Origin: an uncultured Sphingomonadaceae bacterium
GTDB lineage: Bacteria; Pseudomonadota; Alphaproteobacteria; Sphingomonadales; Sphingomonadaceae
Reading direction: 5' to 3'
Length of the DNA stretch: 64,000 bases
Assembly: GCA_947503245.1 (NCBI GenBank)
Contig: CANNCV010000001.1
Location: forward strand, 619,501 to 683,500
In this document: piece by piece, positions 17,480 to 26,688 of the stretch
Numbering within the stretch: position 1 is the stretch's first letter
How the letters are laid out: each line of letters opens with the position of its first letter
Translations under genes and position numbers: made by a program
The notes under the pieces: model-generated
Seen by the model: only the letters and a program-made list of their open reading frames with translations
The model's database searches: none
What the model was told of the DNA's origin: nothing

Positions 17480-18727
17480 TCAATAGCGCTTAACCAATTT
17501 CAAATCCCTATCCGGCCGATAATGGTCCAGCATATCCGCGCGCTGACCCTGCATAATCTCTTGCGCGGCAATCTCTCCAACAAGCGGCGCCAAAGAAACA
17601 CCGCTGTGCATGATGGCCAGATAAGCTTGGGGCCTATCCTTTGGTGCGCCAAGAACGGGGTGGCCATCCAGCGGCAAAGGGCGCCAGCCGATATAAACAT
17701 CGTCAATCTCTGCGCGCGCAATTGCTGGTAAATATTGCGCGGCGACGCTTATAATTCGCGCGGCATGCGCCTGTGCCATTGCGGTATCGGGGAAGCGATT
17801 GGGCCGATCTTTCAGCCTTTCATCATGCGCGGCAGTCTTTGGCGGTCCGTCCTGCTCCCCTAAGACGATGCGGCCATCATCACGTTGATGAATGTGTACA
17901 CCGGGCGCAACGATGATCCGCTGCGCCAATCGGGGCATAGGCGTGGTCAAAACAATCACGCCCGAAGTAGAACGTTGCGGCAGATCAATGCCCGCAAGCT
18001 GCTGCACCGCCTCTGGGTCTGCGCCGGTGGCGATGACATAATGGTCAACCGCCACATCGCCTTTGCTGGTGGTCAATATCGTCCCACCATCTTTTGCGGG
18101 CTTTGCTGCGCTCACATTGCATTGGGTTGTCAGTTTCGCGCCCAAAGCAACCGCCTTGTTGACGAGCAATTGCGCCGCCTGCACGGGGTCAACCGCGCCA
18201 TCATTGCCGGAAAATGCAGCCTGCCCATCATCAGGAAAGATCAATTCCGGCTCCATAGAGCGTATTGCTTCTGCATCGAGCATTTTTGTCGGTTCGCCCC
18301 AACGCGCCTGTTCGGCAATTTGCTCTGCCAATAATGTTTGCCGTTCCTGTGATGCAAACCATTCCAATGATCCGCCCCAACGCACGGGCAGATCAAGTTC
18401 TGCCTCCAGCTTTTTCCACCCTGTAAGGCTTTTTTGGGTGAAGCTGTGATAATGGCGCGGCTGCTTTGCCCAGCTGGCGTTGATCCATGCAAAGGTGCCT
18501 CGGCTGGCGCGCGTTGCAATGTCTGACCGCTCCAAAATCGTTACTTTTGCGCCAGCCAGCGCCAGATGATAGGCAATCGATGCACCGACTATGCCGCAGC
18601 CGATCACCGCCACATGCTTCGCTTTGCCCAGAGATTCTGGCGAACATGCGGCCAGCGCCGCGCTTGCCGCAGCCAATTGCAGCACCATGCGCCGGTTTAC
18701 GCTGGGGCCGTCAAAACCATATGTCAT
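17480..18727 (-). CDS. FAD-dependent oxidoreductase (DAO family) with Tat/lipoprotein-like signal
   Basis: A 415-residue amine/amino-acid oxidase-type flavoprotein. The Rossmann motif VAVIGCGIVGASIAYHLALAGA follows an N-terminal segment holding a twin-arginine motif (NRRMVLQL) and a hydrophobic stretch ending LAACS, which looks like a lipobox. The family (glycine oxidase, DadA-like) oxidises amines or D-amino acids; GWRPLPLDGHPVLGAPKDRP near residue 360 and an MHSGVSLAPLVGE C-terminal motif are typical. The signal suggests export of the folded flavoprotein to the periplasm, perhaps membrane-anchored. It converges on erpA. Substrate unknown. Confidence 0.88.
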   Translation of the reverse strand: MTYGFDGPSVNRRMVLQLAAASAALAACSPESLGKAKHVAVIGCGIVGASIAYHLALAGAKVTILERSDIATRASRGTFAWINASWAKQPRHYHSFTQKSLTGWKKLEAELDLPVRWGGSLEWFASQERQTLLAEQIAEQARWGEPTKMLDAEAIRSMEPELIFPDDGQAAFSGNDGAVDPVQAAQLLVNKAVALGAKLTTQCNVSAAKPAKDGGTILTTSKGDVAVDHYVIATGADPEAVQQLAGIDLPQRSTSGVIVLTTPMPRLAQRIIVAPGVHIHQRDDGRIVLGEQDGPPKTAAHDERLKDRPNRFPDTAMAQAHAARIISVAAQYLPAIARAEIDDVYIGWRPLPLDGHPVLGAPKDRPQAYLAIMHSGVSLAPLVGEIAAQEIMQGQRADMLDHYRPDRDLKLVKRY

Positions 18728-18867
18728 ATTAAATTACCGCCCCCCTATTCAAACATATGTACAGACAAGCATGTTGCTCTCAGCCTGGCAATGATTTGCT
18801 GCAATAAACGCAAAGCTTCCGCAAATTGGCAAATGTCTTTGAAGCATGGGCGCAATGGCGCTAGACC

Positions 18868-19668
18868 ATGCGCATGACAAAAGTTGCCAGTTTTAACATT
18901 AACGGGATCAAGGCCCGTTTGCCGCGTTTGATTGAATGGTTGGAGGAGACGCAGCCCGATATTGCGTGCTTGCAAGAGATAAAAACGCAGGATGAGGGCT
19001 TCCCCATCGCGGAGTTTGAGAAGATTGGCTATGGCGCCATCTGGCATGGCCAAAAAAGCTTTAACGGCGTAGCGATATTGGCCAAGGGGAGCGAGCCGGT
19101 CGAAACCAAAAGGGGGCTGGATGGCGAGCCGGAGGATGACCATTCGCGCTATTTAGAGGCCGATGTGACTATTGGCGATGATGCGTCACCGCTGCGCGTG
19201 GCCAGTATCTATCTTCCTAATGGCAATCCATTGCCCGGCCCGAAATTTGATTATAAATTGCGCTGGATGAAGCGCCTGCGCGCGCGGGCGGCTGAAATCT
19301 GGGCGGAGGAAGTGCCTGCGGTTCTGGCCGGTGATTATAATGTTATCCCGCGCGATAATGATGTGTTCTCTGTCAACGCCATGGCGTCTGATGCGCTGAT
19401 GCAACCGGAATCACGCGCCGCCTATCGCCGTTTGCTGGCGGATGGGTGGACAGATGCGCTGGGCAATTGGCACCCGCAAGGCAATATCTGGACTTATTGG
19501 GATTATCAGCGCGGCGCGTGGCAACGCGATAATGGCTTTCGCATCGACCATCTGTTGCTCAGCCCGCAAGCGGCGGACCGGCTGAGCGCGTGCGGTGTCG
19601 ATAAAGACCATCGTGGCCGCGAAAAAGCCAGCGACCATGCACCAACATGGGTGATTTTGGACAGATGA
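18868..19668 (+). CDS. xthA: Exodeoxyribonuclease III
   Basis: A 266-residue AP endonuclease/3'-5' exonuclease for base-excision repair. Catalytic motifs of the EEP fold are in place: FNINGIKARL near residue 9, the metal Glu in CLQEIKTQD, PNGNP near 111, GDYNVIPRDNDVF near 150 and the terminal SDHAPTWVIL. Length matches alphaproteobacterial XthA. A second in-frame ATG lies six bases downstream of 18868 (MTKVASFN); either could be used. The stop TGA overlaps the ATG of the next gene (ATGA). Confidence 0.94.
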   Translation: MRMTKVASFNINGIKARLPRLIEWLEETQPDIACLQEIKTQDEGFPIAEFEKIGYGAIWHGQKSFNGVAILAKGSEPVETKRGLDGEPEDDHSRYLEADVTIGDDASPLRVASIYLPNGNPLPGPKFDYKLRWMKRLRARAAEIWAEEVPAVLAGDYNVIPRDNDVFSVNAMASDALMQPESRAAYRRLLADGWTDALGNWHPQGNIWTYWDYQRGAWQRDNGFRIDHLLLSPQAADRLSACGVDKDHRGREKASDHAPTWVILDR

Positions 19669-20495
19669 AGAGACGGCTGATGCATATAGTGATTGCCTTA
19701 GTGGCCCTCTATTGCATCATCGTGCTCGCTCTATGGGCCATGCAACGCAGCCTTTTTTATTATCCAGACCCAAATTTGCCATCATCGGCTGAGGTTGAGC
19801 AATTCGGCTTTGCGCCCTTGGGCATTTCTGTGCCTGATATTGGTGATGGTGAGATGACCAGCTATTGGCGGCCACCGGCTGATCCAACAAAGCCAGTAAT
19901 CATCCATTTTCACGGCAATGCTGGCAATATCGGCAGTCGTTTGCCGGTCTATAAACAATTGACGCAAGACGGCGCAGGGCTGCTTGCCATGGGTTATCCG
20001 GCATATGGTGGCAATATAGGTGATGCGAATGAGCAGAATTTCTATGCCGATGCACAGGCGCATTATGCATGGCTAATATCCCATGGCATCGCGCCAGATC
20101 GCATTGTGGTTTATGGAGAGTCCATCGGCACCGGACCAGCGACATGGCTGGCATCACAGCAAAAAGTGGCAGGGCTGGTTTTAGAAGCTCCCTATGCTGC
20201 TTTTGACGAACTGCTTGCGCAAAAAGCGCCCTTTGTCCCTGCAAAGCTGATCGCCCGAGACCGATATCGTAGCATTGACCGTATCGCCAATATTGCTGCA
20301 CCTTTGTTATGGATTCATGGCGAGGAGGACACGCTTATCCCCATCAGCGAGGGGCAAAGGCTGTTTGATGTCGCCAAGTCGCCCAAGCGTGCGGTCAAAC
20401 TTATCGATACGGGCCATAATGACATATGGCGCAATGATATCGGGCCTTTGGTGCGGCAAAGCCTAGAGGGTTATGTTAAGACCGCAGGTGAATAA
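19665..20495 (+). CDS. Alpha/beta hydrolase, BEM46/ABHD13-like
   Basis: A 276-residue hydrolase with an N-terminal membrane anchor (IVIALVALYCIIVLALWA). The oxyanion HFHGNAGNIGSR, the nucleophile elbow VVYGESIGTG (Ser), a probable Asp in WIHGEEDTLIPISEG and the His in DTGHNDIW complete a catalytic triad. The order and motifs fit the BEM46/ABHD13 branch of membrane-associated serine hydrolases; substrate unknown. Start chosen at ATG 19665 because it overlaps the xthA stop by four bases (ATGA), indicating translational coupling; the track's earlier ATG lies inside xthA. Confidence 0.88.
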   Translation: MKRRLMHIVIALVALYCIIVLALWAMQRSLFYYPDPNLPSSAEVEQFGFAPLGISVPDIGDGEMTSYWRPPADPTKPVIIHFHGNAGNIGSRLPVYKQLTQDGAGLLAMGYPAYGGNIGDANEQNFYADAQAHYAWLISHGIAPDRIVVYGESIGTGPATWLASQQKVAGLVLEAPYAAFDELLAQKAPFVPAKLIARDRYRSIDRIANIAAPLLWIHGEEDTLIPISEGQRLFDVAKSPKRAVKLIDTGHNDIWRNDIGPLVRQSLEGYVKTAGE

Positions 20496-20511
20496 GCCGT
20501 CACCAAGCGGC

Positions 20512-21924
20512 TCAATGCCCAACGCTTTCCCCGCGCTCTAGGCCAGATAGGGCAAGTTGTTGATCAATTTGTTCCATCAGTCGTTCGAGTCCGGCTTCGC
20601 TGCTGGCTTCTGCGCGGGCGACCAGAACATCCTGTGTATTGCTGGCGCGCAATAGCCACCAGCCATCAGCGGTATTAACCCGTGCGCCATCGGTGTCGTT
20701 TACTGCCGCGCCATTGGTTTTCAGCCGCTCTAACACCTCGTCAATCACTGCGAATTTTCGGCTTTCATCGACCTGAAAACGCATTTCAGGTGTGTTGATC
20801 ATTTCGGCCATATCGCTGCGTAATTCGGTGACGCTTTTCTTCAGCACAGTGGCTGCCGTGATCAGCCGGACCGCAGCGTAAAGGGCATCGTCAAAACCAT
20901 AATATTCATGCGCGAAGAACACATGTCCGCTCATTTCACCAGCCAATGGTGAACCTGTTTCCTTCATTTTGGACTTAATTAGGCTGTGGCCAGTTTTCCA
21001 CATCAGCGGCTCACCGCCTAGCTCATCAACACGATCATACAGTGCCTGGCTTGCCTTAACATCGGCGATAATCGTCGCTCCTGGCACTTCTTGCAGAACA
21101 TGGGCCGCATAGATTTGTAGCAGCTGATCACCCCAGATCACACGGCCTTCACCGTCAATTGCGCCTATACGGTCGCCATCGCCATCAAAAGCCACTCCGA
21201 AATCGAGCTTCTTGTCCGCGACAAGGGCTTTCAAATCAGCGAGATTTGCCTCTTCGGTCGGGTCAGGATGGTGGTTCGGAAAGTTTCCATCCACTTCAGT
21301 ATAGAGGCAATGATGTTCACCAGGCAGTTTTTTGACCAGCTTTTCCAGTATATGGCCAGCCGCGCCATTGCCTGCATCCCAACCAATGCGCATCGCGTCG
21401 CCAGAAAAGCCTTCGACCAAACGGTCAACATATTGATCGATAATATCCAGCTCGCGCGTGGCTGCGACGGCGCTAGCATCGTCCCCATCGATCCAATCAC
21501 CAGACGCCGCCATACGGCCCAGTTCCTGAATATCCGCACCGAAAAATGGACGGTTTTGAAAGACCATCTTGAGGCCATTATAATTGGCGGGGTTATGGCT
21601 GCCGGTTATTTCAATGCCGCCATCAACATTATCTAACACGCATTCGGCATAATAGAGCATAGGCGTCGGCCCCATGCCAATGCGCACCGCAGCTACGCCA
21701 GAATCATTCAGTCCATTGACCAAAGATTCTTCCAGCATGGGTGAGCTGACCCGGCCATCATAACCCACGGCAACACAGCTGCCGCCGGCTCGGGCAATTA
21801 AAGTACCAAAACCACGGCCAATAGCATAGGCATCAGCTTTGCCTAATGTCTCACCTATGATGCCGCGAATATCATATTCGCGCAGTGATGTAGCGTGGAA
21901 TTGATGGCTGTTCGGCTTGCCCAT
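20512..21924 (-). CDS. pgmG: Phosphomannomutase/phosphoglucomutase
   Basis: A 470-residue alpha-D-phosphohexomutase that interconverts hexose 1- and 6-phosphates for exopolysaccharide and LPS sugar nucleotides. Motifs: REYDIRGIIGETL near residue 15, catalytic phosphoserine loop EITGSHNPANYNGLK near 105, metal loop FDGDGDRIGAIDG near 245, sugar-binding GEMSGHVFFAHEYYG near 325 and C-terminal phosphate-binding LLRASNTQDVLVARAEA. This is the AlgC/PgmG type of sphingomonads, where PgmG serves sphingan synthesis; the symbol follows that resemblance. AAAGG nine bases before ATG supports the start. Downstream of mipZ on the same strand. Confidence 0.94.
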   Translation of the reverse strand: MGKPNSHQFHATSLREYDIRGIIGETLGKADAYAIGRGFGTLIARAGGSCVAVGYDGRVSSPMLEESLVNGLNDSGVAAVRIGMGPTPMLYYAECVLDNVDGGIEITGSHNPANYNGLKMVFQNRPFFGADIQELGRMAASGDWIDGDDASAVAATRELDIIDQYVDRLVEGFSGDAMRIGWDAGNGAAGHILEKLVKKLPGEHHCLYTEVDGNFPNHHPDPTEEANLADLKALVADKKLDFGVAFDGDGDRIGAIDGEGRVIWGDQLLQIYAAHVLQEVPGATIIADVKASQALYDRVDELGGEPLMWKTGHSLIKSKMKETGSPLAGEMSGHVFFAHEYYGFDDALYAAVRLITAATVLKKSVTELRSDMAEMINTPEMRFQVDESRKFAVIDEVLERLKTNGAAVNDTDGARVNTADGWWLLRASNTQDVLVARAEASSEAGLERLMEQIDQQLALSGLERGESVGH

Positions 21925-22023
21925 ATGAAATGGCCTTTCTGAATGATAGGAGCGATTATTCTTATTATAACGGTATTGTTACAAATTAACTTATGGGAAA
22001 ATATTGGTGCAAATCCAATATAA

Positions 22024-22848
22024 TCAAAAGAAAGATTTTTGCGCAGGAATTTTTTCAACTTGGGTTCCGGGCAGGTGCAGAGCAGTGACCATCTGTCGCA
22101 ATTCCTGCCGTGCCAAAATATGACTGGTGCCAAGGTCACCCAGATAGCCTTTATCCAATAATGTTAGGCCAGAAGGGAACAGCTCGCGGTAAATGACGCG
22201 TTCGCTTAGCCCTGGAATGATGCGGAAACCGACCCGCTTTGACAATTGGGCCAATGCATCCTCCATGCGCTGCATATTGCGCGCGCTGACATGCTGCACA
22301 CGGTTGCGCATAACGACCCAATCCATGGTTTTCTGGCTATTCTGGGCACGCGCCTTGCGCGCTTCAAAGATCAATTCTGCGTAAAAGCTGATGCGCTTTA
22401 CTTTGAAAGTTTGCGGATCGACCGAGCCGATCAGATCAAAATCGACAAAGCTATCATTCATGGGGGTGACCAATGTGTCTGCGCAAGTGGCGACGTAGCG
22501 GGCAAATTTATCGTCGCGCCCCGGTGTATCAAATATCAGAAAGTCATGGCCCTGACCTTCTTTGGCGATCATCTGGTCCAGCCTGGCCAGACTATCATAT
22601 TCAAATACTGTATAGTTTGCGGTGGGCAGATCGGCCTTGATACGCGCCATCGTTTCCGCGCGGTTCTCCAAATAGCGGTAAGATGTCCGCTGACGTGGAT
22701 CAAGATCAATAACGCCGACAGAAAATCCGCGATAGGCCAGAGAAACCGCCAAATGCACAGCCGATGTGGATTTGCCTGTACCGCCTTTTTCATTAGCGAA
22801 GACAATATAATGGGGGTCCCCGTCACTGCGCGGAGTGGTCAAAGCCAT
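22024..22848 (-). CDS. mipZ: Division-plane positioning ATPase MipZ
   Basis: A 274-residue ParA-superfamily P-loop ATPase. The deviant Walker A is HYIVFANEKGGTGKSTSAVH near residue 13-31, followed by GVIDLDPRQRTSYRYLENR and FLIFDTPGRDD, a set that distinguishes MipZ from ParA. In Caulobacter MipZ dimers on the nucleoid, emanating from ParB at the poles, block FtsZ assembly away from midcell. It is followed by pgmG and divergent from panC. Few alphaproteobacterial genes are as diagnostic as this one. Confidence 0.95.
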   Translation of the reverse strand: MALTTPRSDGDPHYIVFANEKGGTGKSTSAVHLAVSLAYRGFSVGVIDLDPRQRTSYRYLENRAETMARIKADLPTANYTVFEYDSLARLDQMIAKEGQGHDFLIFDTPGRDDKFARYVATCADTLVTPMNDSFVDFDLIGSVDPQTFKVKRISFYAELIFEARKARAQNSQKTMDWVVMRNRVQHVSARNMQRMEDALAQLSKRVGFRIIPGLSERVIYRELFPSGLTLLDKGYLGDLGTSHILARQELRQMVTALHLPGTQVEKIPAQKSFF

Positions 22849-23015
22849 GTGCTATTTCCAATACCGCAAATGGCGATCACTCTCATTGCCCCCTTGACCA
22901 TAATAATGGTAATTGCCCCGTTGCGATTCACGCATGACTTTTTGAGATCATCGCACAACCGCCTTTTCGCGCAGATGGTTAAGCAAAGCAAGTCTCACAT
23001 TAAGGGAGTTTCAAA

Positions 23016-23879
23016 GTGCAAGCAGTTTCTGACATTATGTCGCTTCGCACCGCCACAAAAGGTCTGCGCAATACAGGTGCATCGCTTGCTCTGGTGCCGA
23101 CCATGGGCGCGTTGCACGATGGCCATCTTGCACTGGTGGAACAGGCCAAGCGTCGCGTGGACTATGTTGCGGTGTCTATCTTTGTCAACCCGACCCAATT
23201 TGGCGAAGGCGAAGATCTGGATGCTTATCCCCGTCAATTGGCCCGAGATAAAGCCTTGCTGGAAGAGGCAGGCGCGGCCCTGCTTTGGGTGCCCGATGTT
23301 CAGACCATGTATCCGGCCGGTTTCCAAACGGTGATTTCTACGCCTCAGGCTGCACAAGGCCTATGTGGTGCAAAGCGGCCGGGCCATTTTGACGGCGTTG
23401 CCACCGTGGTGTGTAAACTGCTTAATCAGGTGGACCCCGATATCGCTCTGTTTGGAGAGAAGGATTATCAGCAATTGGCGGTCATAAAATCCATGGTTCG
23501 TGATCTTAATATGGATGTCGCTATTGAAGGCGTGCCAACCATCAGAGAGGCGGACGGACTGGCAATGTCTTCGCGCAATGCGTATTTGAGTGTGGAGCAG
23601 CGCCAGTCTGCGGTGACTTTACCCAATGCCATGAAGGCGGCGATTGCTGACATTCAGACAGGCGGCAAGGTGGATCAGGCCTTAGCCACATTGCAGAATT
23701 CGCTGGAGCAAGCCAGCTTTCATCAATGTGATTATGCCGAATTGCGCGTGGCGAACAGTCTGGCTGTACCGGATTTTGACACGCTGAAGGGCGGCACAGA
23801 ATTGCGCCTTCTGGTCGCTGCACATATTGGAAAAACCCGATTAATTGACAATATGCCGCTCTTCTGGCCCACCATATAA
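23016..23879 (+). CDS. panC: Pantoate--beta-alanine ligase
   Basis: A 287-residue enzyme that condenses pantoate with beta-alanine using ATP, the last step to pantothenate. The nucleotidyltransferase HxGH motif appears as PTMGALHDGHLAL near residue 29; FVNPTQFGEGEDLDAYPR, LFGEKDYQQLAVI and MSSRNAYLS follow in the usual order. Translation starts at GTG 23016 with GGGAG seven bases upstream. The other pantothenate genes (panB, panD) are not nearby. Divergent from mipZ. Confidence 0.95.
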   Translation: MQAVSDIMSLRTATKGLRNTGASLALVPTMGALHDGHLALVEQAKRRVDYVAVSIFVNPTQFGEGEDLDAYPRQLARDKALLEEAGAALLWVPDVQTMYPAGFQTVISTPQAAQGLCGAKRPGHFDGVATVVCKLLNQVDPDIALFGEKDYQQLAVIKSMVRDLNMDVAIEGVPTIREADGLAMSSRNAYLSVEQRQSAVTLPNAMKAAIADIQTGGKVDQALATLQNSLEQASFHQCDYAELRVANSLAVPDFDTLKGGTELRLLVAAHIGKTRLIDNMPLFWPTI

Positions 23880-23973
23880 TCAGTCAGATTAACTTTTTAC
23901 ATTTCCTAACAACTGTAAAAAACGGCAAAATCCCGCCATTTTGCGCAAAAGGTTTCCAAATCGCCCCACGCTG

Positions 23974-23988
23974 TTAACCATTTGTTGA
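23974..23988 (+). promoter_or_regulatory. CtrA-like binding site
   Basis: TTAACCATTTGTTGA matches the CtrA consensus TTAA-N7-TTAA except for one base and contains the extended half-site TTAACCAT. It lies about 57 bases before the SEL1-like gene. This is a pattern match in a cell-cycle-rich window, not proof of binding. Confidence 0.4.
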
Positions 23989-24044
23989 TACCTTAAGCCG
24001 AACGTCAACCTGTCTTTGAAAGAAAACAGACGGGGAAATGACTA

Positions 24045-24344
24045 ATGGCTAACAGTATGAAGAGCGCGAATTTTCTGCTCGAAACAAAATTGGCAGATGC
24101 TGCCAATGGTGACATCGCTGCCTATTTTGATTTGGGCGTTGCCTATTCAACCGGCACTGACGGTTTGACCATGGATATGATTGAAGCGCATAAATGGTTT
24201 AATCTGGCTGCAGTGAATGGCCATGATGAAGCACAAAATTGCCGCGCAGAAATTGCCGATGAAATGACAGCACGTGAAATTGCAGAAGCACAGCGTCAGG
24301 CGCGTGCATGGCTGGGCCAAGTGCGCCAACAACGCGCTGCGTAA
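24045..24344 (+). CDS. Small SEL1-like repeat protein
   Basis: A 99-residue alpha-helical protein with one recognisable SEL1-type repeat (AHKWFNLAAVNGHDEAQ, residues about 47-63), preceded by a degenerate one (AANGDIAAYFDLGVAYSTG). The C-terminal helix is charged (EIAEAQRQARAWLGQVRQQR). SEL1 repeats mediate protein contacts; no signal peptide is seen, so it is probably cytoplasmic. A possible CtrA site lies upstream. Converges on the FemAB-like gene, whose stop is only three bases away. Confidence 0.8.
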   Translation: MANSMKSANFLLETKLADAANGDIAAYFDLGVAYSTGTDGLTMDMIEAHKWFNLAAVNGHDEAQNCRAEIADEMTAREIAEAQRQARAWLGQVRQQRAA

Positions 24345-24347
24345 ATC

Positions 24348-25502
24348 CTAAGCAGTTTCGCCTTTGCGAAAAGGGGCCATTGCGCCCAAAAATTCCTGAT
24401 CTTGCGCAACGGCTTGCCGTTCCTGCTCAAGAAAGTCTGCCACCGCGCTATGAAAGCCGCGATCTGGCAAATAATGGGCTGACCATGTGGTGACAGGGGC
24501 ATATCCCCGCGCCAATTTGTGCCCGCCTTGTGCGCCCGCTTCTACGCGTGACAGGCCGCGTTCAATGGCAATATCGATTGCCTGATAATAGCATAATTCA
24601 AAATGCAGACAGTCAATATGCTGCGTACACCCCCAATAGCGGCCATATAATGCGTCTGGCCCCAGAAAATTCAAAGCCCCGGCCACTGGCTCTCCGTCCT
24701 GATAGGCCAGCACCAGCACAATCTTGTCAGCCATGGTCTGCCCCATCAGGCTAAAGGCCTTACGCGTCAGATATGGGCGCCCATATTTGCGCATCCCGGT
24801 GTCCTGATAAAATATCCAGAAAGCATCCCAATGCGCCTCTGTAATATCCGCGCCCGATAGCCGTATAATATCAACATCGGCCTGTGCGCGTGCGCGTTCT
24901 TTGCGCACGGCTTTGCGTTTGCGTGAGACAAATGTGGCGAGGAAGTCATCGAAATCGCGGTAATTCTGATTTGACCAGTGAAATTGCGTATCGCTGCGCA
25001 TCAACCATCCGGCCTCATCAAAGATTTTGCGCTCTGCATCATTCAAAAATGTCGCATGGGCAGAGGAGAAACCATTTTGGGATGTGAAATTCTGCGCACC
25101 GGCAATGAGCGGCATATGCCATTTGTCACTAGCGCAAAGCAGCCGCGGGCCGGTTGCTGGTGTGAAGGGCGATGTAATCTGGACCTTGGGATAATATTGC
25201 CCGCCGGCATTTTCAAAAGCATGGGCCCAGCTATGGTCAAAAACATATTCGCCCTGACTATGCCCTTTTAAATAGCTTGGCATAGCTGCGGCAAGTTGGC
25301 CATCAGCATCATGGATGGTCAGATAGGCCGGTTGCCAACCTGTGCCGGGGCCAACACTGGTGGACTCTTCCAGCGCTGACAAAAATGTGGCGCTGGTAAA
25401 AGGGTTGTCGCCACAAGCGCGATTGAGCCTGTCCCAGGCATTATGATCCAGATCGCCAAAACTGCTGGCAATGGCGGCGTGAATGACGTCACTCTGGCTC
25501 AT
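24348..25502 (-). CDS. FemAB-like GNAT acyltransferase (DUF482)
   Basis: A 384-residue protein of the FemAB-like family formerly called DUF482, often annotated 'peptidogalycan biosynthesis protein'. Signature stretches: NPFTSATFLSALEESTS near residue 33, YPKVQITSPFTPATGPRLL, FHWSNQNYRDFDDFLATF with KRKAVRKERARA, GALNFLGPDALYGRYWGC near 285 and the C-terminal FELCYYQAIDIAIERGL and EAGAQGGHKLARGY. These proteins have tandem GNAT folds; the true substrate is not established. Probably cotranscribed with ridA (17 bases apart). Confidence 0.85.
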   Translation of the reverse strand: MSQSDVIHAAIASSFGDLDHNAWDRLNRACGDNPFTSATFLSALEESTSVGPGTGWQPAYLTIHDADGQLAAAMPSYLKGHSQGEYVFDHSWAHAFENAGGQYYPKVQITSPFTPATGPRLLCASDKWHMPLIAGAQNFTSQNGFSSAHATFLNDAERKIFDEAGWLMRSDTQFHWSNQNYRDFDDFLATFVSRKRKAVRKERARAQADVDIIRLSGADITEAHWDAFWIFYQDTGMRKYGRPYLTRKAFSLMGQTMADKIVLVLAYQDGEPVAGALNFLGPDALYGRYWGCTQHIDCLHFELCYYQAIDIAIERGLSRVEAGAQGGHKLARGYAPVTTWSAHYLPDRGFHSAVADFLEQERQAVAQDQEFLGAMAPFRKGETA

Positions 25503-25518
25503 GGGCGGCTATAAAGGC

Positions 25519-25986
25519 TCAGGCGCTAATGGCGATAATGGCGTCTACTTCTACAGAGGCATCGAGCGGTAAGACAGGAACGCCCACAGCGCTGCGCGCA
25601 TGTTCGCCTTTTTCACCAAAGACTTTTTGCATCAGGTCCGACGTGCCATTAACGACTTTTGGCTGGTCAGTGAAGTCAGCGGTAGAAGCCACAAATCCGC
25701 CCAACTTGACCACTTTTTCAACTCTGTCCAGATCGCCATCAAGGGCGGCCTTCATTTGCGCGATCAAGCCAATGCCGCAATAATAGGCTGCGTTAAAACC
25801 AGCGGTGACATCCAGACGGTCGCCCAGCTTTCCGGTTATCAATGTGCCATCCGCAAAGGGCAGCTGGCCGGAAATATAAAGCAGCCCGCCAGTGATGACA
25901 TAGGGCTTATAAGATGCAACGGCTGCGGCTGGCTCTGGCAGGGTGATGCCCAATTCTTTCAAGCGTGCGTCAATCAATCCGGTCAT
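25519..25986 (-). CDS. RidA-family enamine/imine deaminase
   Basis: A 155-residue member of the RidA/YjgF/UK114 family that hydrolyses reactive enamines and imines made by PLP enzymes. The size fits the longer RidA subgroup common in alphaproteobacteria, with ISGQLPFADG near residue 38 and a C-terminal RSAVGVPVLPLDASVEVDAI, where the Arg and Glu-containing ends form the active site. AAAGGA before ATG supports the start. It sits between the FemAB-like and HAD genes on one strand. Confidence 0.92.
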   Translation of the reverse strand: MTGLIDARLKELGITLPEPAAAVASYKPYVITGGLLYISGQLPFADGTLITGKLGDRLDVTAGFNAAYYCGIGLIAQMKAALDGDLDRVEKVVKLGGFVASTADFTDQPKVVNGTSDLMQKVFGEKGEHARSAVGVPVLPLDASVEVDAIIAISA

Positions 25987-26022
25987 AATGTATCCTTTAT
26001 AAAATGGCTCAGCTATAGCGGC

Positions 26023-26679
26023 TCAGGCAGCAGCTTTTTGCGGGGGAGAGGCAGGCTCTCCTTGGGAAAAGCGTTCCAATATCCATGGCAGCGCAGCATC
26101 CCATTGGTCAATACGGGCATGAGCATTGCCTGCCTCATGCGCGCAGCCAAAATGCGGCGCTACTTCAGGTTCGCCGATCATATGCAAACGCCATGTATCG
26201 GGCACAATCTCGCCAACCGATCCGTGATGCTGTGGCAGATCATCAATGAACAGACTGACACTTGGCTGATATTCCTCGACAATGCGTTTCAGCGCTTCGC
26301 CCTTTGGCCCCTGATTGGTGTAAACAGGGTGGGCAATACCGAAATTGGCCAATTGCTCAGCACGCGCATCACGGCGATGGTCCATCAAATTGGTCAAGAT
26401 GGCCACATCGGCAACTTTGCCAATTTCCGTTATGGCGTTGACAGCGCCAGCAATGGGGTGCTGCCGGTGCATTTCGGTGTCGAAAAAGCCGCCCAGCAAT
26501 TCCCAAATGCGCTCTGGTGCGACAGGCTCGGACGTTTTGCGGTCAGTCAGTGCATTGGCAAAATCGCGGCCCTTCATCGAAAATTCGATATCATGCGCTT
26601 CATTGAGCCACTCGCTGAAAGGCACCACCATATGTAGCAGCACTTCATCACAGTCAGTAATCAGCAGGGGTTTGGTCAT
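26023..26679 (-). CDS. HAD-superfamily hydrolase
   Basis: A 218-residue haloacid dehalogenase-fold phosphatase. Motif I is LITDCDEVLLH (nucleophile Asp in DxDxV form), motif II ILTNLM near residue 96, motif III probably K126 in NQGPKGEAL, and motif IV VSLFIDDLPQH near 140. A cap-like helical insertion lies between motifs I and II. Substrate unknown. DUF3572 ends nine bases upstream, so the two are likely cotranscribed. Confidence 0.86.
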   Translation of the reverse strand: MTKPLLITDCDEVLLHMVVPFSEWLNEAHDIEFSMKGRDFANALTDRKTSEPVAPERIWELLGGFFDTEMHRQHPIAGAVNAITEIGKVADVAILTNLMDHRRDARAEQLANFGIAHPVYTNQGPKGEALKRIVEEYQPSVSLFIDDLPQHHGSVGEIVPDTWRLHMIGEPEVAPHFGCAHEAGNAHARIDQWDAALPWILERFSQGEPASPPQKAAA

Positions 26680-26688
26680 AAGGCTCGT

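Noticed and set aside
22246-23334. 362-residue plus-strand ORF
   Set aside because: Antisense to mipZ and then out of frame with panC; no coherent domain.
25600-26637. 345-residue plus-strand ORF
   Set aside because: Antisense to ridA and the HAD gene.
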